From positions 682,001 through 746,000 of the forward strand of contig NZ_JAUTAJ010000004.1 of assembly GCF_030818485.1 (NCBI RefSeq): 64,000 nucleotides of DNA, read 5' to 3'. The position numbers and the translations under genes were made by a program. The notes under the pieces were generated by a model that was not told the DNA's origin, did no database searches, and worked only from the letters and a program-made list of their open reading frames with translations. Within the stretch, counting starts at the first letter, position 1; each line of letters opens with the position of its first letter. Shown piece after piece: positions 24,448-33,039 of the stretch. The stretch is from Pseudoroseomonas cervicalis (GTDB lineage Bacteria > Pseudomonadota > Alphaproteobacteria > Acetobacterales > Acetobacteraceae).

Positions 24448-25431
24448 TCAGCTCCAGATCGGGTCGAGGGGCGGGCGGCCGGCCAGGACGGCGGCGATGT
24501 TGTCCAGGCTGCGATGCCCCATGGCGTCGCGGGTCTCCACCGTGCCGCTGCCGATATGCGGCGCCAGGGCGACATTGGGCAGGGCGGCGAGCCGCCTGTC
24601 GAAACGCGGCTCGCCCTCGAACACATCGAGCCCGGCGGCGGCCAGCTGGCCCGATTGCAGCGCCGCGATCAGCGCCTCCTCCTCGATCAGCCCGCCGCGC
24701 GCGGCGTTCACCACCACCGCGCCGCGCGGCAGCAGTGCCAGCGTGTCGCGGTTCAGGATGTGGCGGGTCGAGGGCAGCAGCGGGCAATGCAGCGAGACCA
24801 TGTCGCAGCGCGCCAGCATCTCTCCGAGATCGGCGACATGATGCGCGCCCTCCTCCAGCGCCGGCGGCAGGGCCGCGACGTCATGGTAGAGCACGCGCAT
24901 GTCGAAGCCGCGGGCGCGCCGCGCCACCGCCCGGCCGATGCGCCCCATGCCGATGATGCCGAGCGTCTTGCCCCAGACCCGGACACCCAGGAAATCGCCC
25001 ATGCCGCGCGGGCCCCAGCGATCCTCGCGCAGCACGCGGTCGGCCTCCGGCAGGCGGCGCGCGGCGGCGAGCAGCAGGGCGAATGCGAGGTCGGCGGTGC
25101 AGCCGGTCAGCACATCCGGCGTGTTGGTGACGATCAGCCCGCGCGCCCGCGCCGCCGCCACATCGACATGGTCGAAGCCCACCGAGCAGGTGGCGGCGAT
25201 GCGCACCCCCGGCGGCAGCGCCGCGATGAAGCCGGCCTCCATGCGGAAGGAGGAGGAGACCAGTAGCGCCGCCGCCCCGCTCTGCCGCAGGGCGGCCAGT
25301 GCCTCCTCATGGGTGAGGTCGTGCTCCTCCGCCTGGATGGCGTCGAATTCCTGGCGGATGCGCGCCGCGATGGAAGGCGGCAGGCGCCGCACGCTGACCA
25401 GGCGCGGCTTGGGCGGGACCGGTTCCTGCAT
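24448..25431 (-). CDS. 2-hydroxyacid dehydrogenase, paralog of the downstream gene
   Basis: A 327-residue member of the same family as its downstream neighbour: TNTPDVLTGCTADLAFALLL, the nucleotide motif GIIGMGRIGRAVARRARGF near 159-177, NAARGGLIEEEAL (catalytic Arg), FEGEPRFD (Glu) and APHIGSGTVETRDAMGHR (His). The Asp in YHDVAALP after the nucleotide fold differs from the basic residues of the partner, which may mean NAD instead of NADP preference. It is the first gene of a leftward run of dehydrogenase-dehydrogenase-flavin reductase and diverges from the SDR gene. Confidence 0.9.
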   Translation of the reverse strand: MQEPVPPKPRLVSVRRLPPSIAARIRQEFDAIQAEEHDLTHEEALAALRQSGAAALLVSSSFRMEAGFIAALPPGVRIAATCSVGFDHVDVAAARARGLIVTNTPDVLTGCTADLAFALLLAAARRLPEADRVLREDRWGPRGMGDFLGVRVWGKTLGIIGMGRIGRAVARRARGFDMRVLYHDVAALPPALEEGAHHVADLGEMLARCDMVSLHCPLLPSTRHILNRDTLALLPRGAVVVNAARGGLIEEEALIAALQSGQLAAAGLDVFEGEPRFDRRLAALPNVALAPHIGSGTVETRDAMGHRSLDNIAAVLAGRPPLDPIWS

Positions 25432-25534
25432 CGTCTCTCCCCCTCTTTCCGGGCAGCTTAACCGGGTGGCGGCGTCTTGCCAGGGGGAGGGGAAGCGTTC
25501 AGGTTCCGGCAAAACCGACAGGAGTTGCACGGCC

Positions 25535-26323
25535 ATGGATCTGGGTCTGCAAGGGCGCCGCGCCCTGGTGATGGGGGCCTCGAAGGGGCTCGGCCGTTCG
25601 ATCGCCGATGCGCTGGCGGCGGAGGGCGTGTCGATCGCCGTCTCCGGCCGCGAGCAGGCGAGCCTCGACCGCGTCGCGGCCGAGCTGGAGAGCCTCGGCG
25701 CGCCCAAGGCGGTCGGCATCCCGGCCGATGTCGCCGAGGGCAGCCAGATGGACAAGCTGGCCGATGCCGCCGTCGCGGCGCTGGGCGGCGTCGACATCCT
25801 GGTGCTGAACCATGGCGGCCCGCCGACCTGCACCGCGCTGGAGATGAAGCAGGAGGACCTGATCACCTGGTTCCAGCGCATCGTGCTGTCGCCGATCCGC
25901 ATCGCCAACCGGCTGCTGCCCGGCATGCGCGAGCGCAAATGGGGCCGCATCCTGACCGTGGGCTCCACCGGCATGGTGCAGCCGCTCCCCGGCCTGGCGC
26001 TGTCCAACACGCTGCGCGCCTCGATCGTCGGCTGGAACAAGACCCTCTCGGCCGAGCTGGCGGGCGAGGGCATCACCTGCAACATCTTGGCCCCCGGCGC
26101 CTTCGCCACCGACCGCACGGCGGAGACGCTGGCCGCCGCCGCCGCCAAGACCGGCAAGAGCATCGAGGCGCTGGTCGCCGAGCGCTCCGCCGCCATCCCG
26201 ATCGGCCGCTATGGCGAGCCGAAGGAATTCGGCCCCATGGGTGCCTTCCTGGCTTCCGACCGCGCCGCCTACACCACCGGCCGCGTGCACATCATCGATG
26301 GCGGGGCGGTGCGCTGTGTCTGA
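25535..26323 (+). CDS. SDR-family oxidoreductase lacking the canonical Tyr-Lys pair
   Basis: A 262-residue short-chain dehydrogenase fold protein. The coenzyme motif GASKGLG is at 14-20 and LNHGGPP (91-97) replaces the usual NNAG. The catalytic Ser144 (VGSTG) is kept, but the positions of the active-site Tyr and Lys are Ser157 and Arg161 (LALSNTLRASIVG). It therefore belongs to an atypical SDR group that may act on unusual substrates or not be a dehydrogenase at all. The start at 25535 has GGAG upstream. The stop overlaps the start of the downstream carbamoylase-type hydrolase by 8 bp. Confidence 0.85.
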   Translation: MDLGLQGRRALVMGASKGLGRSIADALAAEGVSIAVSGREQASLDRVAAELESLGAPKAVGIPADVAEGSQMDKLADAAVAALGGVDILVLNHGGPPTCTALEMKQEDLITWFQRIVLSPIRIANRLLPGMRERKWGRILTVGSTGMVQPLPGLALSNTLRASIVGWNKTLSAELAGEGITCNILAPGAFATDRTAETLAAAAAKTGKSIEALVAERSAAIPIGRYGEPKEFGPMGAFLASDRAAYTTGRVHIIDGGAVRCV

Positions 26324-27596
26324 GACCGTGAGCCGGCCCAATCTGCTGCCGGATACCGAACTCGCGCAGCGGCTCTTCGCCGAGCTGCGCGAGAAGAGCT
26401 TCGACGGCGTCGGCATCACCCGGGAGGCCTATGGCCCGGGTGAGCGCATGGCGCATGCCCTGGTGCGGCGCGAGGCCGAGGCGCTGGGCCTCGAGATCGC
26501 GACCGACCCGGTGGGCAATCTCTACATGACGCTGCCGGGCGCCGACCGCGCCCTGCCGCGCATCCTGACCGGCAGCCATATGGATTCCGTCCCGCAGGGC
26601 GGCAATTTCGATGGCGCCGCCGGCGTGCTGGCCGGGCTTGCCGCGGTTGCCGGGCTGAAGCGCGCCGGGCTGACGCCGCCGCGCGATGTCACCGTCATGG
26701 CGATCCGCTCGGAGGAGGCGGGCGCCTGGTTCCCGACCTCCTATCCGGGCAGCCGCGGCGCGCTCGGCCGGCTGAAGGCCGAGGAGCTGCAGGTCCGCCG
26801 CCAGGACAGCGGCCGCACGCTGGCAGACCACATGCGCGAGGAAGGCTTCGACCCCGGCTTCGCCGAGCGTGGCGAGGCCTATATCACGCCGGCCAACACC
26901 GCCGCCTTTGTCGAGCTGCATATCGAGCAGGGCCCGGTGCTGGATGCGGAGGAGGTGCCGGTCGCCATCGTCAGCGGCATTCCGGGCAGCCGCCGGCTGC
27001 GCCAGGGGCGGGTGCTGGGCGAGTACAACCATTCCGGCGGCACGCCGCGCCGCTACCGCCGCGACGCCGCCATCGCGCTGGCCGAGCTGGCGGTGGCGCT
27101 GGATGATGAATGGGCGCGGCTGGAGGGGCATGGCCACAAGCTGGTCTGCACCTTCTGCACCCTGGCCACCACGGAGGAGGCCGGCTTCACCAAGATCCCG
27201 GGCGAGGCCACCTTCATGCTGGATGTGCGCAGCGTGAACCCGGCCAGCGTCGATGCCATCTTCGCGGAGCTTTCGCGCAAGGTGCCGGAGATCGAGGCGC
27301 GGCGCGGCGTGCGTTTCGACCTCGGGCCCGAGACCGGCTCGCTGGCCTCGCCGATGGATGCCGGGCTGCGCGCCGGGCTGGCGCGGGCGGCGGAGGCCGT
27401 CGGCGTGCGGCATATCGAGATGGCCTCGGGCGGCGGGCATGATGCGGCGGCCTTCGGCGCGGCGGGCATCCCGACCTCGATGCTGTTCGTGCGCAACCAG
27501 AATGGCAGCCACAACCCGCATGAGGCGATGCGGGACGAGGATTTCGCCGAGGCCTGCAAGGTGCTGACGCGCTTCTTCGCCGAGGCCCCGGTCTGA
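26316..27596 (+). CDS. Zn-dependent hydrolase of the hydantoinase/carbamoylase (M20) family
   Basis: A 426-residue amidohydrolase of the HyuC/AllC family, which removes carbamoyl or formyl groups from amino-acid derivatives. Metal and substrate motifs are in order: GSHMDSVPQGGNFDGAAG, IRSEEAGAWFPTSYPGSRG, HIEQGPVLDAEEVPVAIVSG, YNHSGGTPRRYRRDA and ASGGGHDAAAFGAAGIP. The GTG at 26316 is in frame, overlaps the SDR stop and gives the usual length, so coupled translation with the SDR is likely. The exact substrate (N-carbamoyl-amino acid, ureidoglycine or allantoate) cannot be assigned. Confidence 0.88.
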   Translation: MSETVSRPNLLPDTELAQRLFAELREKSFDGVGITREAYGPGERMAHALVRREAEALGLEIATDPVGNLYMTLPGADRALPRILTGSHMDSVPQGGNFDGAAGVLAGLAAVAGLKRAGLTPPRDVTVMAIRSEEAGAWFPTSYPGSRGALGRLKAEELQVRRQDSGRTLADHMREEGFDPGFAERGEAYITPANTAAFVELHIEQGPVLDAEEVPVAIVSGIPGSRRLRQGRVLGEYNHSGGTPRRYRRDAAIALAELAVALDDEWARLEGHGHKLVCTFCTLATTEEAGFTKIPGEATFMLDVRSVNPASVDAIFAELSRKVPEIEARRGVRFDLGPETGSLASPMDAGLRAGLARAAEAVGVRHIEMASGGGHDAAAFGAAGIPTSMLFVRNQNGSHNPHEAMRDEDFAEACKVLTRFFAEAPV

Positions 27597-27616
27597 CAGC
27601 CTGCCTTTCTTGAAGG

Positions 27617-27680
27617 CGGGTGCAGGGGACCCCGTCCCCTGCTGGGGGTGTTTGAGGGGGCAAAGCCCCCTCAAGCTTTT
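27617..27680. repeat. G-rich double-hairpin intergenic repeat, copy A
   Basis: Two stems: GCAGGGGA / TCCCCTGC (27622-27642) and TTGAGGGGGC / GCCCCCTCAA (27652-27674), the latter followed by GCTTTTTC. The element fills the gap between two convergent genes. A related element with the same order of blocks is at 58113-58171. It can terminate transcription from both sides. Confidence 0.75.
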
Positions 27681-28718
27681 TCACCGCATCGGCGGTGCGT
27701 AGAGCAGCCCACCCCGGTTCCACAGCGCGTTCAGCCCGCGCTCCAGCCCGAGCGGCGACTCCCTGCCGAGATGCCGCTCGAAGATCTCCCCGTAATTGCC
27801 CACCGCCTTGATGGCGTTGTAGGCCCAGCGCCGGTCCAGCCCCATGGCCGGCCCGTGCTCGCCGGCGACGCCGAGCAGCCGGCGCACCTCCGGGTTCTGG
27901 CTCTCCAGCATGGCGTCGACATTGGCCTGGGTGATGCCGTGCTCCTCGGCCAGGATCAGCGCGAAGATGGTCCAGCGCACGATATCGTACCATTGCGCAT
28001 CGCCCTTGCGCACGGCCGGCGTCAGCGGCTCCTTCGAGATGATGTCGGAGAGGATGACATGCTCGCCGCGCGGCAGGGTGGTGGCGAAGCCGGCGAGCTG
28101 GCTGGCATCCAGCGTGTAGGCGTCGCAGCGGCCGGTGGTGTAGGCCTTGCGGGTGTCCTCATTGCCCTCGAACACCACCGGGTTGACGCGCAGCCCGTTG
28201 GTGCGCGCCCAGTCGGCCAGGTTCAGCTCGTTGGTCGAGCCGGCGGTGACGCAGATCGAGGCACCGTCGAGCTGCGCCGCGCGGGTGACGCCGCTGGCGC
28301 GCGGCACGATGAAGCCCTGGCCGTCATAGAAGACGGGCGGCGCGAATTGCAGCCCGGCATTCACCTCGCGCCCATGGGTCCAGGTGAAGGTGCGGGCGAC
28401 GATGTCGACCTGGCCGGATTGCAGGGCGGTGACGCGGGTGGCGCTGGTCAGCACCGTCCAGCGGATGCGCGCCTCGGGGCCGAGCACGGCGGCGGCCACG
28501 GCGCGGCAGATATCGGGGTCCAGCCCCTGCTGCTCGCCCCGGCTGTCGGGCACGCCGAAGCCGGGCGAGCCCTGGTTGGCGCTGCAATCCAACAGGTTCT
28601 TGGCGCGCACCGCGGCCAAAGTGGGGCCGGGGGCGGCGCCTTGCGCCAGGGCGGGGGCGGCGGGAAGCCCGGCCAGGAGCGACAGGACGGCCAGGACGGG
28701 CCAGCGGGTCTGCGGCAT
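27681..28718 (-). CDS. General L-amino-acid ABC transporter substrate-binding protein (AapJ-like)
   Basis: A 345-residue periplasmic binding protein with a signal peptide (1-26, ending ALAQ). The type-3 solute-binding fold is indicated by CSANQGSPGFGVPDSRG near 45-61, GLDPDICRAVAAAVLG near 66-81, and the C-terminal RRWAYNAIKAVGNYGEIFERH block that is specific to AapJ/BztA-like amino-acid receptors. A very strong ribosome site, AAGGAG, precedes the Met at 28718. No permease or ATPase gene is adjacent, so it must work with a transporter encoded elsewhere. Confidence 0.9.
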   Translation of the reverse strand: MPQTRWPVLAVLSLLAGLPAAPALAQGAAPGPTLAAVRAKNLLDCSANQGSPGFGVPDSRGEQQGLDPDICRAVAAAVLGPEARIRWTVLTSATRVTALQSGQVDIVARTFTWTHGREVNAGLQFAPPVFYDGQGFIVPRASGVTRAAQLDGASICVTAGSTNELNLADWARTNGLRVNPVVFEGNEDTRKAYTTGRCDAYTLDASQLAGFATTLPRGEHVILSDIISKEPLTPAVRKGDAQWYDIVRWTIFALILAEEHGITQANVDAMLESQNPEVRRLLGVAGEHGPAMGLDRRWAYNAIKAVGNYGEIFERHLGRESPLGLERGLNALWNRGGLLYAPPMR

Positions 28719-28834
28719 GCGCAACTCCTTCGTCGGCGACCCGTGCTCTGGCGTGCTTGGCGAAATCCCCTGCAATTCGCGGGCCATTTCGCGCCGCGCT
28801 TGGGAAAGCGGCGCCGAGCGGCTAGATCAGGCGC

Positions 28835-29353
28835 ATGACCCGCAGCGACACGCCCCGCCCCGAAATCTGGATCGACGCCGATGCCTGCCCGGTGCGCGAC
28901 GAGGTGTTCCGCGTCGCCGGACGGCTCGGGCTGGTGGTGCATGTCGTCTCCAACGGCGCGCGCGGCATCCGCCTGCCGGAGGCCGAATGGATCCGCCGGG
29001 TGATCGTGCCGCCCGGCCCGGATGCGGCGGATGACCACATCGCCGGGCATATCGCGGCGCGCGACCTCTGCGTCACCGCCGACATCCCGCTGGCGGCGCG
29101 CTGCCTGGAGAAAGGCGCGCGCGCCCTGGCGCCGAATGGCAGGCTGTGGAGCACCGACAATATCGGCAATGCCCTGGCCGGGCGCGAGGTGGCGCGGCAG
29201 CTGCGCGAGATGGGGGTGGAGACGCGCGGCCCGGCACCGATGGCCGGGGCCGACCGCGCGCGCTTCCTGACCGCGCTGGAGAACGAGGCCCAGGCGGCGC
29301 TGCGCGAGGGCAGCGCGCCCAGGCTGTGGCGGCCGATCTTCGACGAGATCTGA
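28835..29353 (+). CDS. UPF0178/DUF188 YaiI-YqxD family protein
   Basis: A 172-residue protein of the YaiI/YqxD family (PIN-like fold). The N-terminal IWIDADACPVRDEVFRVA at about 11-28 and VTADIPLAARCLEKGARAL at about 81-99 are the family signature, with conserved acids that suggest nuclease activity. The function is not established. It runs away from the amino-acid receptor gene and converges on the aldo/keto reductase gene with only 15 bp between the stops. Confidence 0.9.
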   Translation: MTRSDTPRPEIWIDADACPVRDEVFRVAGRLGLVVHVVSNGARGIRLPEAEWIRRVIVPPGPDAADDHIAGHIAARDLCVTADIPLAARCLEKGARALAPNGRLWSTDNIGNALAGREVARQLREMGVETRGPAPMAGADRARFLTALENEAQAALREGSAPRLWRPIFDEI

Positions 29354-29368
29354 GCCGCCGGCCCGGCC

Positions 29369-30349
29369 TCAGGGCGTCGGCACATCCTGCGGCAGCAGGC
29401 CCTGCTGCTTCAGCGCGGCCCAGAACTCGGCCGGAATCTTCGCCTGCATCAGCGCCACATTCTGCCGCACCCGGTCCGGATGCTTGGCGCCCGGGATGAC
29501 CGAGGCCACCACCGGATGCGCGGCGCAGAATTGCAGCGCCGCCGCCTTCAGGTCGACGCCGTGCTGCTCGGCCAGCTTCGCCATACGATCGCGCTTCTCC
29601 ACCATCTCGCGCGGGGCGTCCTGGTAGTCGAAGGTGTTGCCGCCGGCCAGCAGGCCGGAATTGTACGGGCCGCCGATAACCACATGGGCGCCGCGCTCGG
29701 CACACAGCGGGAAAAGCTCGTCCAGCCCGGCCAGGTCGAGCAGGCTGTAGCGCCCGGCCAGCAGGAACACGTCCGGGTCGGATTCGCGCAGCGCCCGCAC
29801 GCAGGGCTCGGGCAGGTTGACGCCAAGGCCCCAGGCGCGGATCAGCCCCTCCTCGCGCATCTTGATCAGCTCGCGGAAGGCGCCCTCGCGCGCGGTGCGG
29901 AAGGCCTCCTCATAGCCATCGCCCAGATGGTCGGTGGCGAGGTCATGCACATAGACGATGTCGATGCGCCCGATCGCCATGCGCTGCAGACTGTCCTCCA
30001 CCGAGCGGCGGGCGGCGGCGGCGCCGTAATCCACCTCGCGCCGGAACATCAGCGCGCTCAGGAAGGGGTGGCCGATCTCGGGGTTGGTGTCGGGCACCAG
30101 CAGCCGGCCGACCTTGGTCGACAGCACGTAATCGTCGCGCTTCTGCTGCCGCAGCACGGCGCCGAAGCGGTGCTCCGACAGGCCGGAGCCGTAATGCGGC
30201 GCGGTGTCGTAATAGCGGATGCCGCTGTCCCAAGCGGCCTGCAGCGTGGCCTCGGCGGTGGCGTCGTCCACCTTGGCGAACATGTCGCCGAGCGGCGCGC
30301 CGCCAAAGCCCAGCGGGCCGGGCGGGGCGAAGCGGGGGCTGGTGGCCAT
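29369..30349 (-). CDS. Aldo/keto reductase (D-threo-aldose dehydrogenase / pyridoxal dehydrogenase-like)
   Basis: A 326-residue TIM-barrel aldo/keto reductase. GFGGAPLGDMF near 14-24, YYDTAPHYGSGLSEHRFG near 46-63 (catalytic Asp and Tyr), STKVGRLL (Lys) and DIVYVHDLATDH (His) make the catalytic tetrad. The GAPLG opening and VPDTNPEI segment resemble the branch acting on D-threo-aldoses, L-fucose or pyridoxal. It is an NAD(P)-dependent cytoplasmic enzyme. It follows the penicillin-acylase family gene by 171 bp on the same strand, with a hairpin in between. Confidence 0.88.
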   Translation of the reverse strand: MATSPRFAPPGPLGFGGAPLGDMFAKVDDATAEATLQAAWDSGIRYYDTAPHYGSGLSEHRFGAVLRQQKRDDYVLSTKVGRLLVPDTNPEIGHPFLSALMFRREVDYGAAAARRSVEDSLQRMAIGRIDIVYVHDLATDHLGDGYEEAFRTAREGAFRELIKMREEGLIRAWGLGVNLPEPCVRALRESDPDVFLLAGRYSLLDLAGLDELFPLCAERGAHVVIGGPYNSGLLAGGNTFDYQDAPREMVEKRDRMAKLAEQHGVDLKAAALQFCAAHPVVASVIPGAKHPDRVRQNVALMQAKIPAEFWAALKQQGLLPQDVPTP

Positions 30350-30371
30350 GTCGGTCTCCTTCCGGTTGCCG

Positions 30372-30409
30372 GGGGACGCCCTGGCCCGGATCTCCGGCCC
30401 GGGCGTCCC
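30372..30409. terminator. Hairpin between penicillin-acylase gene and aldo/keto reductase gene
   Basis: Arms GGGACGCCC and GGGCGTCCC flank an inner GCCCGG / CCGGCC pairing. It lies just upstream of the aldo/keto reductase start, so it may be the end of the acylase transcript or a leader structure. There is no U-run. Confidence 0.4.
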
Positions 30410-30520
30410 GTGGGAGACGCATGATGCGCGCGGCGGTTGCCGCAGGGCAGGGGGCAGCGACGCGCATCGCCGCGCCGTGAAGGGCGCCCCGGCGAAGGCT
30501 GCGCTGCTCCGCCCTGGCGG

Positions 30521-32893
30521 TCAGCCCGGCCCGGCCGGCACCAGCAGGATGCGCTGCATCTCCATCGCCGCCACCGCCTCGCGCGAATAGAGCAGCGGCA
30601 CATACTCCCCGCGCGCCCAGTGCGGCGCCAGATCGGCGTAATGCGGCGAGGCCGGGTCGCCCGACTGGCCGGGGGCGTTGATGCAGAGGCTGTTGTCCCA
30701 GGCGCCGACATCCATCACCAGCCGCACCGAGGCGCCGTAATTGCAGCGGAAATCGCCGGGGCGGTAGCCGGTGTGCATCGGCGTCTGCGCGCTGCCGCCG
30801 AGCGGGTAGGGGCCGACATCCATCGCCGCGGTCTGCGGCGTGATGCCCTGCAGCGCATGCGCGAAATAGCCATGATGCAGCCGGCCCCAGGCCCAGCTTT
30901 CGGGGCTGACGCCCATGCGCGCCTCGCAATCGCGGAAGGCGGCGATCAGGCATTCGGCCAGCAGCGCGTCGCGCGCGGCGGCGGGCAGCCGCGCATCCGG
31001 CTGCTCCAGCACGCGCAGCAGGCTTTCCATGTCCTGCGGCAGCAGCAGCGGGCGCAGCGAGGCATCCGGCACCAGCGCCGCCAGCAGGCGCGGCTTCAGC
31101 TGCTTGGTCAGGAACACCTCGAACAGGGCGGCGGCGGGGCTGTCCGCCGCCAGGCGGTGGTCCCAATCCTCCAGCAGGGTCTGCGCCGCCCACAGCTCAG
31201 GCGCCGCGCCGCGCGGCAGGGCCAGCAGCAGGGCGCAGAGCCGCCGCGCCGGGATCGACAGCACATCGGTCTGCAGCGCCGTGCAATCGGCCAGCGTCAG
31301 CAGCGGGCCGCGGGTCAGCGCCTCGCGGATGCGGGTCGCGCGCGAGGCCTCGCTCCACTCATAGCCATAGGTCTTCTCGGCATGCGCCCAGTCGGGCGGC
31401 AGGTTCTGCTCATTGGCGCTGTGCACGAAGCCCTCCAGCGGGTCGACGCGCCAGGGATGCTCGGCCGGGTCCAGCAGGCCGGACCATTCATAGCGCCCAT
31501 CGCCCGGCACCGGCAGCAGCCCGTCCCAGTTCGGCCGCTGCGGGGCGTAGCCGGTGGGCGTCCAGGCGATCCGCCCCGCCACATCGGCATAGACCATGTT
31601 GACCGAGGGCGTGCCCCAGCGCGCCATGGAGGCGCGGAATTCCTCCAGGCTGCGCGCGCGCATGGTGGTCAGGCTGCCGAGATAGGGCGCCGAGCCGGGC
31701 AGCCACCAGACGCTGCGGATGGCCACCGCCCGCCGCGCCGCCACATCGCGCGCGATCACCGGCCCGTGCCGGGTGAAGCGCTGCACCAGCGACTGCGCCG
31801 CATGCCCCTTCACCGCGAAATGCTCGGTGACCAGCTGCATGCGCTCATGGCCCTCGCCATGGCGGTAGGACTCATCATCCTCCGCGTCGAGGGCGTAGAC
31901 ATAGACGTCTTCCTGGTCGGCGCCATGGATGGTCAGCGCGAAGGCGCTGGTGCCGTTATGGCCGATGGAGATGCCGGGCACCGCCGGCTCGCCGGCGCCG
32001 ATCGCGTTGAAGCCGGGGCTGTCCAGATGCACGATGTAGCGCAGCGAGGGCGCCGCATGCGCGCGATGCGGGTCGGAGGAGAGGATCGGCCGCCCGCTCT
32101 CGGTGCGGCTGCCATGGATGGCCCAGTTGTTGGAGCCCTCCATCTCGGCGCCCTGCACCACCTCGCCGAGATCGGTGATACCGGTCCAGACGCGCCATTC
32201 CGCCAGCGGCGCGGCCAGCCGCTCGGGCGAGAAGGTGACGGCGGCGGTGGCGAGCTTGAACTGCGTCAGCACCTCGGTGCCGAGCGCCGACAATTCCAGC
32301 CCCTCGGGCCGCACCGGCTCGTGCAGCGGCTCGATATTCTTGCGCAGCAGGTCGGTGGCGAGATCGGCGCGCGACAGCACGATGGCGCGCAGCACCTCGG
32401 AGAGCGCGTTGCGCGTCAGGCTGTGGCTGCGGATGCGCACCACATCCTCGGCCGACCAGCGCGCCGGGCGCGTGCCGAGGGCGCGGAACTCCGCCGGCAG
32501 CCGCGCGGGCTCGGCCTCGGTCAGCGCGACATAGGCGTTGATGCCGGCGACGAAGGCCTCGCAGATGGCGCGCGCATCGGGGGCATAGGCGTTGAACTCC
32601 GCCTCGATATCGCCGCGATAGAGGAACAGCCGTGCGGCATAATCCTGCGCCAGATAGCCGGGTCCGAAATCGGCGGCGAGCAGGCCGAGGCCGCGCTTGC
32701 GCCACAGATCGATCTGCCACAGCCGGTCGCGCGCCGCGTTGAAGCCCTGCAGCAGGAACAGGTCGTGCTCATTCTCCGCGCGCAGATGCGGAATGCCCCA
32801 GCGATCGACATGGATCGAGGCGGGCTGGCGCAACCCCGGCAGCGCGATCGTCTCCGCGAGCAGCGGATCGGCGGGCGAGGCGGGGTCGGTCAT
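30521..32893 (-). CDS. Penicillin acylase family (Ntn-hydrolase) enzyme without signal peptide
   Basis: A 790-residue precursor of the penicillin/cephalosporin/N-acyl-homoserine-lactone acylase family. The N-terminal alpha part has HVDRWGIPHLRAENEHDLF and FNAARDRLWQIDLWR; the autoproteolytic nucleophile is Ser254 in MEGSNNWAIHGSR, and beta-chain motifs SSDPHR and SIGHNGTSAFALT follow. Most relatives are exported and processed in the periplasm; no signal peptide is seen here, even upstream of the chosen Met (32893). Family members cleave N-acyl side chains; neighbours (IclR, N-acyl-D-amino-acid deacylase) suggest acyl-amino-acid breakdown. Confidence 0.9.
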   Translation of the reverse strand: MTDPASPADPLLAETIALPGLRQPASIHVDRWGIPHLRAENEHDLFLLQGFNAARDRLWQIDLWRKRGLGLLAADFGPGYLAQDYAARLFLYRGDIEAEFNAYAPDARAICEAFVAGINAYVALTEAEPARLPAEFRALGTRPARWSAEDVVRIRSHSLTRNALSEVLRAIVLSRADLATDLLRKNIEPLHEPVRPEGLELSALGTEVLTQFKLATAAVTFSPERLAAPLAEWRVWTGITDLGEVVQGAEMEGSNNWAIHGSRTESGRPILSSDPHRAHAAPSLRYIVHLDSPGFNAIGAGEPAVPGISIGHNGTSAFALTIHGADQEDVYVYALDAEDDESYRHGEGHERMQLVTEHFAVKGHAAQSLVQRFTRHGPVIARDVAARRAVAIRSVWWLPGSAPYLGSLTTMRARSLEEFRASMARWGTPSVNMVYADVAGRIAWTPTGYAPQRPNWDGLLPVPGDGRYEWSGLLDPAEHPWRVDPLEGFVHSANEQNLPPDWAHAEKTYGYEWSEASRATRIREALTRGPLLTLADCTALQTDVLSIPARRLCALLLALPRGAAPELWAAQTLLEDWDHRLAADSPAAALFEVFLTKQLKPRLLAALVPDASLRPLLLPQDMESLLRVLEQPDARLPAAARDALLAECLIAAFRDCEARMGVSPESWAWGRLHHGYFAHALQGITPQTAAMDVGPYPLGGSAQTPMHTGYRPGDFRCNYGASVRLVMDVGAWDNSLCINAPGQSGDPASPHYADLAPHWARGEYVPLLYSREAVAAMEMQRILLVPAGPG

Positions 32894-32982
32894 GCGGCGT
32901 CTTCCCTTGGCAGCGACAGGCTCAAGGGGGGCGAGGCTAGAAGCGCGACCCCGGCCGCGCAATGCGGCGCACCCTCAAATAT

Positions 32983-33021
32983 CGCACAGCGCTACTACGT
33001 GCTTGAAAATTCCGCTGTGCG
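32983..33021. promoter_or_regulatory. Long-spaced inverted repeat upstream of acylase gene
   Basis: Perfect 9-bp arms CGCACAGCG (32983-32991) and CGCTGTGCG (33013-33021) are separated by 21 AT-richer bases. They lie just past the iclR-type stop and about 90-130 bp upstream of the acylase start. The site may be the operator for the IclR protein, or a terminator stem for its gene. Confidence 0.45.
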
Positions 33022-33039
33022 GCGCTGCGGGATCGCGGT

